DNA of 64,000 bases from Sphaerosporella brunnea (Eukaryota; Ascomycota; Pezizomycetes; Pezizales; Pyronemataceae), in assembly GCA_008704415.1 (NCBI GenBank), contig VXIS01000273.1:1-64000 (forward strand), given 5' to 3'. The position numbers and the translations under genes are program-made. This document shows, one piece after another, positions 1 through 10,379 of the stretch (position 1 is the first letter of the stretch; each line of letters begins with the position of its first letter). The notes below the pieces were generated by a model. It saw only the letters and a program-made list of their open reading frames with translations, did no database searches and was not told the DNA's origin.

Positions 1-149
1 AAAGCTTAATCAAAAAAAATACGCTTTGAAAAACTACACAATTAAAAATTATGGTCAACATTACTGCCTTCCATCCAAGACGAACCGCGAATAAGGACGC
101 CCACTAACGACCTGGAGAAGTTCAACTGCAGCTGTGCCAATAAGTTGCA

Positions 150-1320
150 AGGTCGTTACCAAGGGCTGCGACGAAATCGTAAACCCTGAAGTCGAGTGGA
201 TGTTAAGCCTGGTTGTTTGAACGACAGAACCGCTCTTGCGTCCATTTGAAAAACTGATCTTGTCCGGTCGAACTCCAGAACGTTTCCAGATAGGTTATGC
301 CTAAGACCGTATCGGTCACGGCCCGGGTGACAGTGACTCTGAGCTTTATATTGTTGACGATTCACTTGTGGAAGTACCGGAGAATCATAGATCTTGGGTG
401 GTTCGAACTAAAATTGTGTGTATCGAGTAGACTGTCCTGCCGGGAATATCGGCCAGCATGTGGGCTGCAGAATTATCTTCTGAACAGGATGCCACTCAGA
501 AAACATGTTTCTCCCTGACAAACAATTCATTCCACTCCGGCATGTACCAGTCTCTCTCGTCATCTCCCAGCTGTAGCAGTTCCGTTCATAGCCTAAAGTG
601 ACGATATTCCTCGTCTTCTTACTTTCCTGCTTAACTTGGTCAGAAACGTTGGGCTCAGACTCTGCTTCTTTGTCAGTATTGGGTTCGACATACACGATTG
701 CACCCTAGATACCAGTTGCCAGCAAATAAGTCGCCACTCAGCTGGCTGATCGTAAGTGAGTACAGGTGGTTGAACCTGCAAACCTGAAACATCCCCCGTA
801 AGAGCAGTATTGGACGGAGAGTAGTCAAGCATAGCATCCATGGAGATACCGTATTCGTGGAAATGTTGATAGAAAGAGGGTTCCGCCAATTCCGCACTAT
901 ACTTCATGTTTGTATATACGGTCTGTTATATGGAACCGAGTTTGAGCGGTAATAGTCTGAGTTCTTCGAAGTAGCTCATCGTCCGATACTGCATAATAGC
1001 TCGAGACCCGTTGCCGGCTGTGCTTTGGCAGCTGATTGCCCACAAGATTGGATTAATCCAGTTCCGTTCCGCGTCCTGGTGACCATCTTGCTCGAATATG
1101 GGGCGGCTTATGGCCATGCCTTCGCACAACGGCACTCGGGGGAAGCTGAACGTACTTGCTTCCTTTCCAGGGACTGCACCTTGAATCCCCGTTGCGTGCT
1201 GGCATCCCTGCGTGCCCTGCTCAACTCTCCGGTTGCGTTCTCTCAGCGTTGGAGCTCTTTGTCCTGTAGTTGGCCGAGTTCCCAAACGACTCTACCTTTA
1301 TCATCTCTAAATCTTGATCT
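150..1320 (-). other. Coding-like remnant, unassigned
   Basis: Several overlapping minus-strand reading frames look protein-like but no single one is continuous. Examples are a stretch around 926-1285 containing ISRPIFEQDGHQDAERN and one around 408-690 containing GYERNCYSWEMTRETG. Frame changes and stops separate them, and I could not place introns that join them cleanly. This is most likely a decayed or multi-exon gene of unknown family. No function is proposed. Confidence 0.2.
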
Positions 1321-1736
1321 TCCTTTGCTCCCTGTTCATATCGGTTGAAGCTGGTCGAAGAAAAGGAGTCCAAGCCCGATGCCCTGTGGCTATGCGTATG
1401 CCGCCATCACCGAATCGTTCGGGTGTCACCCTGTTGTCGGCGCTATGCTGGTCGGATGGCGTAAAAGAGGACCTCAATGTGCTAAAAAAGGGTTGGTGGT
1501 GGTAGCGGTGTTACAGGTAGTGGCGTTGTTCGTTAATCTTTTCAGCTCTGTAGACGGCCACTATTTTGCCTGTAGCTGACTAACCGACAATTGTGTCCAT
1601 TGGCATTTCGCGACCACCTTGTACCCAGAATCAACATCACCACTCACGCTTATTCCATCCGCAACGCTCGCTCCAGTATCAGCACTGCCTGTGTCGATAT
1701 CCCCACATATGCATAGCCTTCAACGCATCCCGAGGG

Positions 1737-2750
1737 TCAAGAAATCGACTCACCGAACTGGCACACCGACAGGACAAACGACACCGCAAAAGCAGATACC
1801 AATAGCGAAAACAAGAGCAACACCCCACCCGCGACGAGGCCAGCTACAGCGCGTGTTATCCTACGCAGATTCATGCGGATATCTCGAGCATCAGGAAAGC
1901 TGAAGGGCTGCGGTCCCCGCGCAATTGCTCTAGGCAAGCCACCTGCAACATCATGGAGGAGGAAGGCTCAAACGCCAACAGCGCGACCAGCGACATGCAG
2001 CACGTCTCAGGGTACAATAACCGGATGATACGATACCGAGCGCGAGAGCAGAGCGGAGAGTGAAGAGTATTACGTGAGATATGGGAGTTTGTTGCGCTCA
2101 GATCCAGCTCGGAGAATGGGACAGGAAGCCGCCTTATCTGCTTCCCCGACGCCTGCCCCGGTCATTGACGGCGGTGCCCTGAAACCCGCGCTCGAATATC
2201 AAGGTGTCCACCAGAGTAACCGGACAAACACCCATACGCCTCATTCTCCTCCACCAGAGTTCCCGGCAGGTGCTTCCTCAACGAGGATTAAGTCCGTCCC
2301 CTACTCGTTCACCCGCCATCTTAGGCAGGTTTAACCGTGCCGACTCGACGACCATTCTTACTCTCATCACTCCTCCGGTAAACCATCTGGTCTTGTGTTC
2401 CGGAACCGTCTGCCTCCGCGGGTATTGGAAGCATACGCGTTGGAACAGAAGATCGCATCGAGAAGCACGAAAGCCACAGGTGTTTCACGTACAAGGGATT
2501 TTCTACACTTGTCGGCCCAAGGATTTACGTGCGCGCAAATGACCGGCCGCATGCCGAGTCCATCACCGAAAAATAACAGCAACCCTAACGGCAAAACCAA
2601 TCGAAAGAATGGGGAAACCCCCAGGCCTACAACAAAGGCAAAATTAATGCCGACAGGAAAATACGCGCGCCACGGCTGAAGGAAGCCCAGGACCCACAGC
2701 AAGGCCAAGGTGAGAGCAATCGCCGATGAGGGTGAGACCACTATCGGCAA
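1737..2750 (-). other. Membrane-protein-like reading frames
   Basis: On the minus strand, 2367-2750 encodes two or three hydrophobic helices (LALLWVLGFLQPW, INFAFVVGLGV, LVLPLGLLLFF). 1737-1937 encodes another (VAGLVAGGVLLLFSLLVSAF). The upstream frame opens at a TTG rather than an ATG, so a 5' exon is missing or the gene is broken. The two pieces could be exons of one multi-pass membrane protein, but I found no convincing splice pair between them. Confidence 0.25.
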
Positions 2751-3580
2751 CCGCCTTTACGCGAAAAATAAGGGACCCATACCACATCGCATCAAAGCAA
2801 AGGTAAATAAGAATCTCCGCAGTTCCTCGCCACTTGAAGGTCCTCGCTGACTAGCTCTAGTTTAATCGGGGACTTCCCGTCGCACTATAGCGGCCGAATA
2901 GATCGAACAAACAACCATCTATACGTGCTGTATACATCCAACGAATAGAACACAGAGTGGAGAACGCTTGTCTATAGCAACTGTCGATTTGGCGAACGCC
3001 AAAAATCAGGTCGAAGCGTGATACATCACTGTTCTATTCGGTCCCAATAGAGCGACGGGAAGCCACCAAATGCCGTCCATACATAAATTTCCGGTTCAAC
3101 CCCGCCGGCAGTCGATAACGGGAGGCGGCACCTCATGTGATCGGCAGACATACCTCGTGGACAGTGCTCGTACAACGGATACCCTCCGATCAACGATGGT
3201 ACTCACCAGAAGTGCTCTTGTCCTCAGGGTCGTCCTCCGCCGAGATATCTTCAGAACCTCAGCAGGAACCATCAAAAACTGGTCACTGGGCTTGTTTTTC
3301 CATGGCTTGTCCAAGTTCCTTACCATCACGGGCGGTACTTGAGTGTCGCAACGAAAAGCGCGAAATTCCCAACCCTGTTCACCGGGTGCCAAGGTTTTGA
3401 TTGGTGCCAAAGCAAGGATCACGACAAAATCCACACTGCCCCGGCAGAAGAAGAGGACGACCAAAGAGAAAGGTCAAATGCAGCGCCCAGTGCTGCGAAT
3501 TCGAGCATTAACGCAGAGGGGAAGCGTCCGTATTTACTGCAGTAGCCGAAGGCAGTGATCTAGAACTCGGACGACACGCC
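2751..3580. other. No supported gene
   Basis: Short overlapping frames occur on both strands (for example 3096-3464 on minus and 3339-3545 on plus, ending in an acidic stretch EEEDDQRERSN). None has a start, splice sites and family match together. I see no repeat or RNA gene here. Confidence 0.3.
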
Positions 3581-3584
3581 TTGT

Positions 3585-3794
3585 ATGCTTCTTGCAACGA
3601 TTCTGAAGAGTTCTCTGGCGGAGGATGACATTGGAGATAGTGAGTGGCAACGATGTTTGGTCCAGATGTTTGTCAAGTGGAGCGTTGACAAGCCGATGCT
3701 TGGTGAGGCTGTGAAGGGTGGCAAGAAGCAGGATGCAGTGTGGTTGCTTCGTTTTTTTTTAAAAAAAATCAGATTTTCGATTTTTCGGCCATGA
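3585..3794 (+). other. Short ORF next to transposon nest, unassigned
   Basis: A 69-codon ATG frame containing WQRCLVQMFVKWSVDKPM runs into an A/T homopolymer stretch and then into a short repeated motif (3789-3815). The peptide looks protein-like and lysine-rich, but I recognise no family. It may be a fragment of a gene truncated by nearby insertions. Confidence 0.25.
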
Positions 3795-3815
3795 TGCGTC
3801 ACGCAATGCAACCGG
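3789..3815 (-). repeat. Dispersed short palindromic motif, copy 1
   Basis: Reading the minus strand, the core TTGCGTGACGCATCATGG followed by CCGAAAA recurs at about 20,871 and 34,330 on the plus strand with few changes. The core is an imperfect inverted repeat. It may mark the terminus of an unidentified element. Confidence 0.45.
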
Positions 3816-3936
3816 ATGCCAGGCGTTTGAGGACCGGTAAATGATTTTGGCCAACAGGGTTATTCAATTTGGTTGAAAACGGCACCACATATGGGTACCA
3901 GAATATGGACGTCTACTTTCATTTTAGCCACATAAT

Positions 3937-4080
3937 AGGGCCGCTCAGACAGGCGTTTATATTTTTTTCGACGTTTCTGGATTTAAGGCCACTTTCGGCG
4001 TCAAATGGCTTACAGACATCGATAAACAGCCGGTTGAAAATTCGGATATCCAAGTCAAAAACGCCCGTCTCAGCGGCCCT
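3937..4080 (+). mobile_element. 144-bp MITE, copy 1
   Basis: This element begins AGGGCCGCTCAGACAGG and ends in the inverted equivalent. Copies of exactly the same length lie at 17,502-17,645 (inverted) and 42,306-42,449, at roughly 97 percent identity by eye. It is flanked by AAT on both sides. The intact paralogue of the host element at 45.7 kb has the unoccupied site with a single AAT, so the insertion and its 3-bp duplication are directly visible. It has no coding capacity. The superfamily is uncertain. Confidence 0.88.
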
Positions 4081-4419
4081 AATATGCCTTTGCATTTCAA
4101 TGATGGTCGAGGATCAATAAGGCTCCAAATACTCTACCGATTATGGTGCTCTACATAATCGCGGCTGACATGCTAGCACTCACATAATCTGGCACAAAAC
4201 AAGCGACAAGAAGAAACAACTTTTACGGCACATAATATGCCCAATTTCAGGCATCTTTTATTGGGGTTATTCAACTACAGTCGGGGAACTTGGGTCACGA
4301 GATGCGCCCGGTTACCGATGCCTTACAACGAGAAAACAACCAACGCCAGAACACCAGAACGCCGAGGAAAAAAAAAAAAAAACACCCAGCGACGTGATGG
4401 CGGGTTTATTTACAAGCGC

Positions 4420-4489
4420 TCAATACTTTGTAGGCCCCCCCTTCGCCTCCAATACGGCTTTTACCCGTTTAGCCATACTATCTATGATA
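4420..4489 (-). pseudogene. Displaced 3' end of transposase gene
   Basis: In the frame expected after the MITE insertion, the minus strand here reads about 22 codons, including DSMAKRVKAVLEAKGG, and then a stop. This is the natural C terminus of the transposase, now separated from the rest of the gene by the 467-bp MITE at 4,498-4,964. The codons follow directly from the VDG codons that the target-site duplication (4,490-4,497) repeats. Confidence 0.85.
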
Positions 4490-4497
4490 CCGTCCAC

Positions 4498-4964
4498 CAG
4501 TGTTCTCAACAGCCAGCCAGCCCGGCCGGCTGCGTTGGGCGGATGTGGGCTGATCAAAAAGCCCGGCTGGCTGTTTAGGCTGCGAAAATCGTGGGCTGGC
4601 TGTTTGGGCTGCTGCCCGCGACGGAGACCACAATGACGACAAATACTACCACCATGATATCAGCTACTGCTACGAACTGAAAAAGTACATAAAGATTTTC
4701 GCCGTGGAAAATGACGACTAGGAGGGAATCACTAGATAGGAGTTTATATAACATTACAGGTCCTAATAAGTTTATCAGCGCCGATTGAACCCCGCCACTC
4801 GCAGTGGCCGGTCTTCACCGGAGATCACTCCAAGCCCTGGCAGCCGGGCTGGCCCGACAGCAGGCCGGGCCGTTTGGGCTGATGCAAAAAGCCCGCCGGG
4901 CTGGCTGCTTAAAGCAGCCGGGCCAAGCCCGCCTGGCTGTTTCGGCTGGCTACTGAGAACACTG
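4498..4964 (+). mobile_element. hAT-like MITE, copy 1
   Basis: The terminal repeats are CAGTGTTCTCA and TGAGAACACTG. The flanks are a perfect 8-bp duplication CCGTCCAC (4,490-4,497 and 4,965-4,972), as expected for hAT elements. Subterminal sequence is full of GGCTGGCTG-type repeats. A second, opposite-orientation copy of similar length and sequence lies at 6,004-6,458. The insertion falls in the last part of the transposase gene and replaces its final 22 codons with 62 MITE-derived codons before a stop at 4,775. Confidence 0.9.
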
Positions 4965-5992
4965 CCGTCCACCTTGTCCCAATCAAGCTCCTCCCACGAC
5001 CGCTGTGCTAGCTCTATGAACTCCCCTTCAGTGTGGGCGCGAGTAGAGGGGTTGGTCATCTTCAAATCAATCTTGGCGTCAAGGAGCGACCAGACATTCT
5101 CGATAGGGTTGAGGTCAGGGGAGCTTGGAGGCCACTCAAGACGAGTGAGACTGTATGCCTCACGAGCCTGCTGGGTCTGCTTGGACGTATGTATCCTGGC
5201 ACCATCCTCAATAGTTGGATGGTCCTCAGGACCACCAGGAAGACTGTAGATGAATGGCACCAGGTATGGTTCGACGAATTCCTCAATGTATTGCCTCGAA
5301 TCCACACCCAAACTGTCTCGCTTGTGTTTCCGCTCCTCCGGAGTTCTTTTACGGAAAATAACTAAAGGAGTGTGGGCTCCAAAGGTGATGGCGGCAGCGG
5401 CGAGTACAGAGAAGCGTCCAGAGGTGAATGTTGGCTGGAGATAGCGAGGCTGGAATGCCCTTGCGATACCAGGTGGACGTCGGACTAATCGTGTACGGCG
5501 AACACGACCCGAGCTCAGAGGCTTCTCGTCGCAGTACACCACTTTCCTCCACTGTTGGACCTCCCACCTCTTATCCAGCCAGGTCTTTCTCCTGGCACGG
5601 CGGCAGTACCAGCGCTCGTTGCGTAGATACCGTCCCAGCACCCGGGGTATAACTGGTGATTGGGCCTGCTCTTCAACGTCGGCCAAAGTCGCAGACGGAT
5701 TTTGCATAACAACTCTCTTGGCGTGTCGTAGATCCCTCTCCGACATCTTTTTTGGCGGTCCGGTTCGCAGGTCTTGTTTGATCTTGCGCTTGGTGTTCCA
5801 CTGCTGGTAGATCCTCTGCGCCTGTGATCGGGACACCCCAGTTTCCTTCTCAATTTGGGCGAAACTCTTGCCCTCTTTTCTTTTAGAAACTACATCAATT
5901 CTCTCGTCGAGTGTCGCTTCTCTTCGCTTTCCTATCGTTTTATCGATCGGCATGGTTGTTGTTGAGAAACGAGAGAGAATTCTGTCGCCCAT
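4775..5992 (-). CDS. Tc1/mariner transposase with MITE-derived C terminus
   Basis: This DDE transposase would cut and rejoin the ends of the surrounding Tc1-type element. From the ATG at 5,992 the N terminus has a helix-turn-helix region (about residues 30-65: RIDVVSKRKEGKSFAQIE, then SRSQAQRIYQQW). The catalytic residues are D155 (YCDEKPL), D263 (EDGARIH) and E298 (SPDLNPIENVW). D263 and E298 are separated by 34 residues, the DD34E spacing of Tc1. A second in-frame ATG at 5,953 is also a plausible start. After residue 343 the frame enters the hAT-like MITE at 4,498-4,964, so the last 62 residues (Gln/Pro/Gly/Ala-rich) are MITE-derived. The catalytic core is complete and has no internal stop. 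Whether the chimeric protein is made or active is unknown. Confidence 0.88.
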   Translation of the reverse strand: MGDRILSRFSTTTMPIDKTIGKRREATLDERIDVVSKRKEGKSFAQIEKETGVSRSQAQRIYQQWNTKRKIKQDLRTGPPKKMSERDLRHAKRVVMQNPSATLADVEEQAQSPVIPRVLGRYLRNERWYCRRARRKTWLDKRWEVQQWRKVVYCDEKPLSSGRVRRTRLVRRPPGIARAFQPRYLQPTFTSGRFSVLAAAAITFGAHTPLVIFRKRTPEERKHKRDSLGVDSRQYIEEFVEPYLVPFIYSLPGGPEDHPTIEDGARIHTSKQTQQAREAYSLTRLEWPPSSPDLNPIENVWSLLDAKIDLKMTNPSTRAHTEGEFIELAQRSWEELDWDKVDGSVLSSQPKQPGGLGPAALSSQPGGLFASAQTARPAVGPARLPGLGVISGEDRPLRVAGFNRR

Positions 5993-6003
5993 CTACTTGT
6001 GAC

Positions 6004-6458
6004 CAGTGTTCTCAGTAGCCAGCCCAAACAGCCGGGCGGGCTGGGCCGGCTGCTTTAAGCAGCCAGCCCGGCGGGCTTTTTGCATCAGCCCAAACGGCCC
6101 AGCCTGCTTTCGGGCCAGCCCGGCTGCCAGAGCTCTGAGTGATCTCCGGAGAAGACCGGCCACTGCAAGTGGCGGGGTTCAATCGGCGTCAATAAGCTTT
6201 TCAGGATCTGTGATGTTATACTAAACTTCTATCTAGTGATCTCCTCCTAGTCATCGTTTTACACGGCGAACATGTTTATGTACTTTTCATTTCATAGCAG
6301 TAGTTTACATCACGGTGGTCGTATTTGTTGTCATTGTGGGCTGCAGCCCAAACAGCCGGGCGGGCTTTTTGATCAGCCGAAACAGCCAGCCGGGCTTTTT
6401 GATCAGCCCACATCCGCCCAACGCAGCCGGCCGGGCTGGCTGGCTGTTGAGAACACTG
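6004..6458 (-). mobile_element. hAT-like MITE, copy 2
   Basis: This is the same family as 4,498-4,964 but in the opposite orientation, with the same CAGTGTTCTCA ends. The flanks are a perfect 8-bp duplication CTTGTGAC (5,996-6,003 and 6,459-6,466). It sits just upstream of the transposase start and so separates the gene from the right inverted repeat of the Tc1 element. The two MITE copies flank the transposase as a large inverted repeat, but their different target duplications show two independent insertions. Confidence 0.9.
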
Positions 6459-6584
6459 CTTGTGACGCAACCGGTCGGCACCCGGCCATCTCGTGGCCCA
6501 AGTTCCCCGACTGTACAACTACCTATTGTGCCATCGTTAATCAGGGCCCATATATGGTGCTGTTTTCAGCCGAATTCAATCCCC

Positions 6585-7820
6585 TATAGCACTATCAAAG
6601 AGAGAATTTTCCTTTACTCAGATAACCATCACTTTACTTCCAAAATTTCTGTTTTGGGTTTTCCGTGTCGTTGTTTTTTTTTAACGGCCGTGAGTTACCT
6701 CGCACATCATCAGCTTGTAGGCACATGTATATACTTCCACGGTCTGTTTTTTCAACCCTCTAGCTCTTGGACCTAAAATAGCTAAACACCCGGCTACCAA
6801 ACATGCGGGATTGGTACCAGGAGTAAGAGTGTTTCGGTGAAGTATCGCTATTGTGTTCCATTGTAGCTAGCTAGCAGGTGAGGATAAGACTCCTGATATA
6901 CATCAAGGCCTCTTCCGGGAAGACTGGAGAAACTACCGCGACCCCACGCCAGCTGCTCCATATTTCCCAGGAGCTACCGATTCCTGAGCATATTCCAGGC
7001 TGCCACCCCATCCACTCGCTATGTATGCCTGCAAGGATATTTAACCCCACGCAGGCACCCATTCCGCATTGCATCAGTAGCATTCAGCATCGTCATGATG
7101 ACTGGCTCCTAGTCGTTTAGCTTTTTGTACCAAACGAGATACGCTCCTGCTTCTTTCCAAATCTTTCCAGAGCTGCGTCGGTCTTTCGTCGGTGCTTACT
7201 TGACTCCAAGATGACCGCATGAACTTTTTCGAATTAAGTACTAGTGTCGGTGCTGCATCAGTTACGCCAGAAAAATCAAAACTGTTGGTCAGTATAATGG
7301 ACTCAAACAGTGCTTACCCAGAAGCTTGTATGTATAAAGGAATTGATGGTGGTTTCAGCAATCTGGCAGCATTGAGTGGCTTTTCCGCAGCTTAACGCAG
7401 GCTGGCCAGTTCAAATTCCCATTCAACATAAGCTGCCAGTCCGTGGCGTCGTTGGTTGCTGTTTTGGAGATAAATGACGCAGTTCGAGTGTTGGCTGGCC
7501 GGAACTATTGCGGACAATCGAGGAGGTATAAGATAAACTGCCATCTGTGAAGAGGTTGTCTTGTGGCGTTTGGGATCGTAATCAGAACGGCAGGTGTGCA
7601 CTCGGTGACAAGAAGGCAGGTTGAAGTTTGATTGATATGGTTACGCTGCCCCACCAGCCAATCCCACATGGACCCAACCAGATCTTTGACAACGCGCAAC
7701 CCTCACACTACACATCGCCCCCGCTTTCGCATCTCACTCTCAACCACCAGACTCCCTCAAACGTTTATACGAAACCACCAGCTATTCGTATCAAAGATAC
7801 ATCCCACCGGCAAATCACCC
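6585..7820. other. No supported gene
   Basis: There are only short overlapping frames on both strands. I see no convincing start with splice sites, no RNA gene and no repeat shared with the rest of the window. Confidence 0.35.
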
Positions 7821-7823
7821 GCC

Positions 7824-8863
7824 ATGCCAAAGCACAAAGCCGAAGGCAGCGAAACGCGTATCTCCCCTTCCCCAACAAGCCCCCTGGGCTTGCAGCTCAC
7901 TGTGGGCAGCACTACGAGCAGAACACGTCCAACAACACCTCGATCCTGCTCAGCCTTCCAACAGCATATCGCGCCCCAAGGTTTACCATTTGTCATGCAG
8001 AGAGCTACGGAATCCAAGACCTATGGGCCCCATCCATCACTTTTTCCACCTTTAAGGCTACCCTCGTGTTGTTTCCCGCTGCGGTCAAACACCCGCAACA
8101 CCACATCATCGTCCTCCGGGGCGTACCCTCGCGACAAACCGCAATCACCCAGCCACGCGCGGTTTCAACTCGCGTGGAAAAAAGTCCATTGTCGAGGCTG
8201 AGGCCACCAAAGGCAAGGCCGAGCCAAACATCCGGTCCGGAAGGAAAGCCGGCTCGGCGATCAACCGCCTCCGAGCCGGCGAAGGCAACAGGATGAGGTG
8301 AGTGCTGCGCATTCCCAAAGTTATTTGGTCTCGTCTCCGGTCCGCAAGGAAAGCCGGCTCGGGGTGTAAACGGCGATGAACCGCCTCCGAGCCGGCGAAG
8401 GTAACAGGATGAGGTGAGTGCTGCGCATTCCCAAAATTATTTGGTCTCGTCTCTAGCCGTCGCTAACCGCCGATCGCAGCAAAAGACTGCCTACGGCATG
8501 GCGTGGCTGGAAAGCCGCGCTAATGCGGCGGACGACGAGATCGTCCGCTACCACGCGGTGGGCTTTATCTCCATCTGGCACTGGCTGAACGGGGTCACCG
8601 AACCCGATGATTCATCTATGGTGGAAAGTGTCAGCATCGATGTACGCAAGCGTTTCCTCTTTCTCCGCTTCGAGACGGTTTCTCTTCTTGTCGTGGACAA
8701 AATTCCAAGTAGCAACTGCCCGCCCAGAGGGGAGGGTGTGTGTGAAAGGAGAAGAGCTATCTCTGCAAGCACAAAAGCAAATGGCCCAATCTCCACCCAA
8801 AATGAGATCGATAGCTACTGGGTGAAAAGGTGTGTACGGATCCGCTGGTCGTCAAGAAGATAG
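7824..8863 (+). CDS. Multi-exon gene, unknown function (model uncertain)
   Basis: An ATG at 7,824 (GCCATGCC context) opens a Ser/Thr/Pro-rich frame (MPKHKAEGSETRISPSP). Further on, a basic stretch in another frame (GKKSIVEAEATKGKAEP, then SGRKAGSAINRLRAGEGNR) runs into a GTGAGT donor at 8,298. A matching acceptor follows branch site CGCTAACCG and ends GATCGCAG at 8,479. The downstream exon reads QKTAYGMAWLESRANAADDE and on to about 8,863. The exon end, donor and intron start are tandemly duplicated (period 116 bp), so two donors compete for one acceptor. The frame change between the first part and the basic stretch needs another intron or reflects a frameshift. The family is not recognised. 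Confidence 0.38.
8236..8455 (+). repeat. 116-bp tandem duplication spanning an exon-intron junction
   Basis: Two copies run from a GC-rich hairpin (arms GCCGGCTCGG and CCGAGCCGGC) through AACAGGATGAG and the donor GTGAGTGCTGCGC to TTTGGTCTCGTCTC. The donors are at 8,298 and 8,414. The second copy has small insertions and substitutions around the hairpin loop. Confidence 0.8.
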
Positions 8864-8869
8864 GGTGGG

Positions 8870-10030
8870 ACGATGTCGCTCTCTCATTGGTTTACAACAT
8901 GCTTTTACTTTAGAAAACAAACATCTTGTGTTCGTATTGCAGCTTCGTTAGGCAAAGGTGATTCTTGATCACTAGTTCATTCCTCGACTTGAGATTCTAC
9001 AATGTCATCTTTCTCGATCCGATACTTGGCACGGCTCAGGCTACGTACAACCAAAGCCGGCTCGAACGGCCACATTTAAAAACCCAACAATAGCCAGTGA
9101 ATCCAACAAAACATGCTCTCAAGAGGTTTTACAACGGGCTACAACACTAGAGCTCCAAACCCAGTCATGTTTAAAGCAAACTCGCGTCGCATGAATTTAA
9201 AAAAATGACGGTTCAGAGGTGTCCTGTGATCTTGTCGTGATTATTTTTGCATCGGAAGTTCTGAAATTTCCCCTGTAACCTGTTCCGCCCCACTGAGCAT
9301 GCCTACCCCGACGCCAGCACTTTTCAATGCGAAGCGCGGACTCGACTCTTACCGGCCACCCTGCCTGTTGAAAGCGCGGCGGAATGGTGATGTGCTGAGC
9401 TGCGAACCTTTGCTATGGAACAACCTGAATGAGAACAGTGAGGGGGTGCGAGCTCCTGCCTCTATGGGTGTCGACAAGTAGGTTATCTTTGGTGACTGAG
9501 AGGGGGGCATTGGGCGAGGATCTAATGAGAACGGCAAAATGCGACTATGCATAGGTCGTTCATTGGTTGTTAATATCATGCCTGCTTGCACAGCCGTGAG
9601 TGAGCGTGGTGTTCTTGGAACGCCAATCCTGCGTTATATACCCCGCGATCTTTCTTTCTTCCCTGAGTTGTTCAACCCACCCCCCAATCTACCCACATAC
9701 CCCGGGATATCAGTTTACACCCCGCAAGGTTTTCACCCTGCTTCGGGCGACTCCAAAGCATACTCGCGAGCCACATACCTCCTACCAAGCGAAGAGCAGC
9801 CCGCCCTTCCCCCCCTCATCTACCTGTAATGACGACCACCAATAACATCTACTACCAAAGCCGGCTCTGGAGGCAAAACCCCTTTACAACGACATCAGGA
9901 CCGCGTCGTCAGGTCTCATCCTGCCGTGCGCATTCCTAACTGGGCAAGGACATTTCACTCGGAGGTAAGCGCCACCTACCATCTCGCGGTAACATACAGC
10001 GAATGAACTGCTAACTGACGTTTCAGGGTC
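8870..10030. other. No supported gene; isolated hairpin half-motifs
   Basis: Short frames only. The word ACCAAAGCCGGCTC occurs near 9,049 and 9,856, matching the left arm of the hairpins at 8.25 and 10.66 kb but without the full right arm. These may be decayed copies of the same module. Confidence 0.3.
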
Positions 10031-10379
10031 CGCTACCCCCGCCGACACCGTTCCTGCGGAACGCCGCCCCTACCTATCTTCCCGCGTCCTCCACAACCGC
10101 AAGCTCCTACTCCACCACCATCTCCTGCTGTTGGCGAGGCGCGGAAGCTTGGCTTCCTCATTCCTCCTGTTCGCGCACTGCCGCAAGCGGTGGTCGGTAA
10201 AGCAGGCAGTGCACACCATCCCCGTACTTGAGCGGCCTCAGGCCTGATATCTCCGTGTGTGCTTCGACGATGGACCGTCCCCTCTGTTGAGCGCCGTCTT
10301 CTTCCCCAGTCAACGCCAGCACCCCGCATGCCGCAGAGAAAGTTCCGTTCAGCGATGAAGAGACATCCCGACCCGATCG

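Larger units (their letters stand above)
4278..6513 (-). mobile_element. Tc1/mariner-type transposon
   Basis: The terminal inverted repeats start CAGTCGGGGAACTTGGG and both ends are flanked by TA, the canonical Tc1/mariner target. The element lies inside the TA-type MITE at 3,857-6,584. It now measures 2,236 bp, but removal of two nested MITEs plus their 8-bp duplications leaves 1,298 bp, a normal Tc1 length. It carries one minus-strand transposase gene between its ends. Both ends and the target duplication survive, so the insertion is fairly young, but the transposase has lost its native C terminus. Confidence 0.9.
3857..6584. mobile_element. TA-type MITE, copy 1, split by nested insertions
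   Basis: The ends resemble those of the uninterrupted 347-bp element at 45,437-45,783 (terminal GGGGTATTCAATTTGG and its complement), and the interior matches it piece by piece. The span is 2,728 bp only because other elements sit inside. Subtracting the 144-bp MITE with its 3-bp duplication, the Tc1 element with its TA, and the two hAT-like MITEs with their 8-bp duplications leaves 343 bp, close to the 347 bp of the intact copy. The right end is followed by TA; the left flank has diverged. Confidence 0.85.

Noticed and set aside
4498..6458. A single hAT transposon with long inverted repeats carrying the transposase
   Set aside because: The two ends have different 8-bp target duplications, each belonging to its own 455-467-bp unit, and the enzyme is a DD34E Tc1 type, not hAT.
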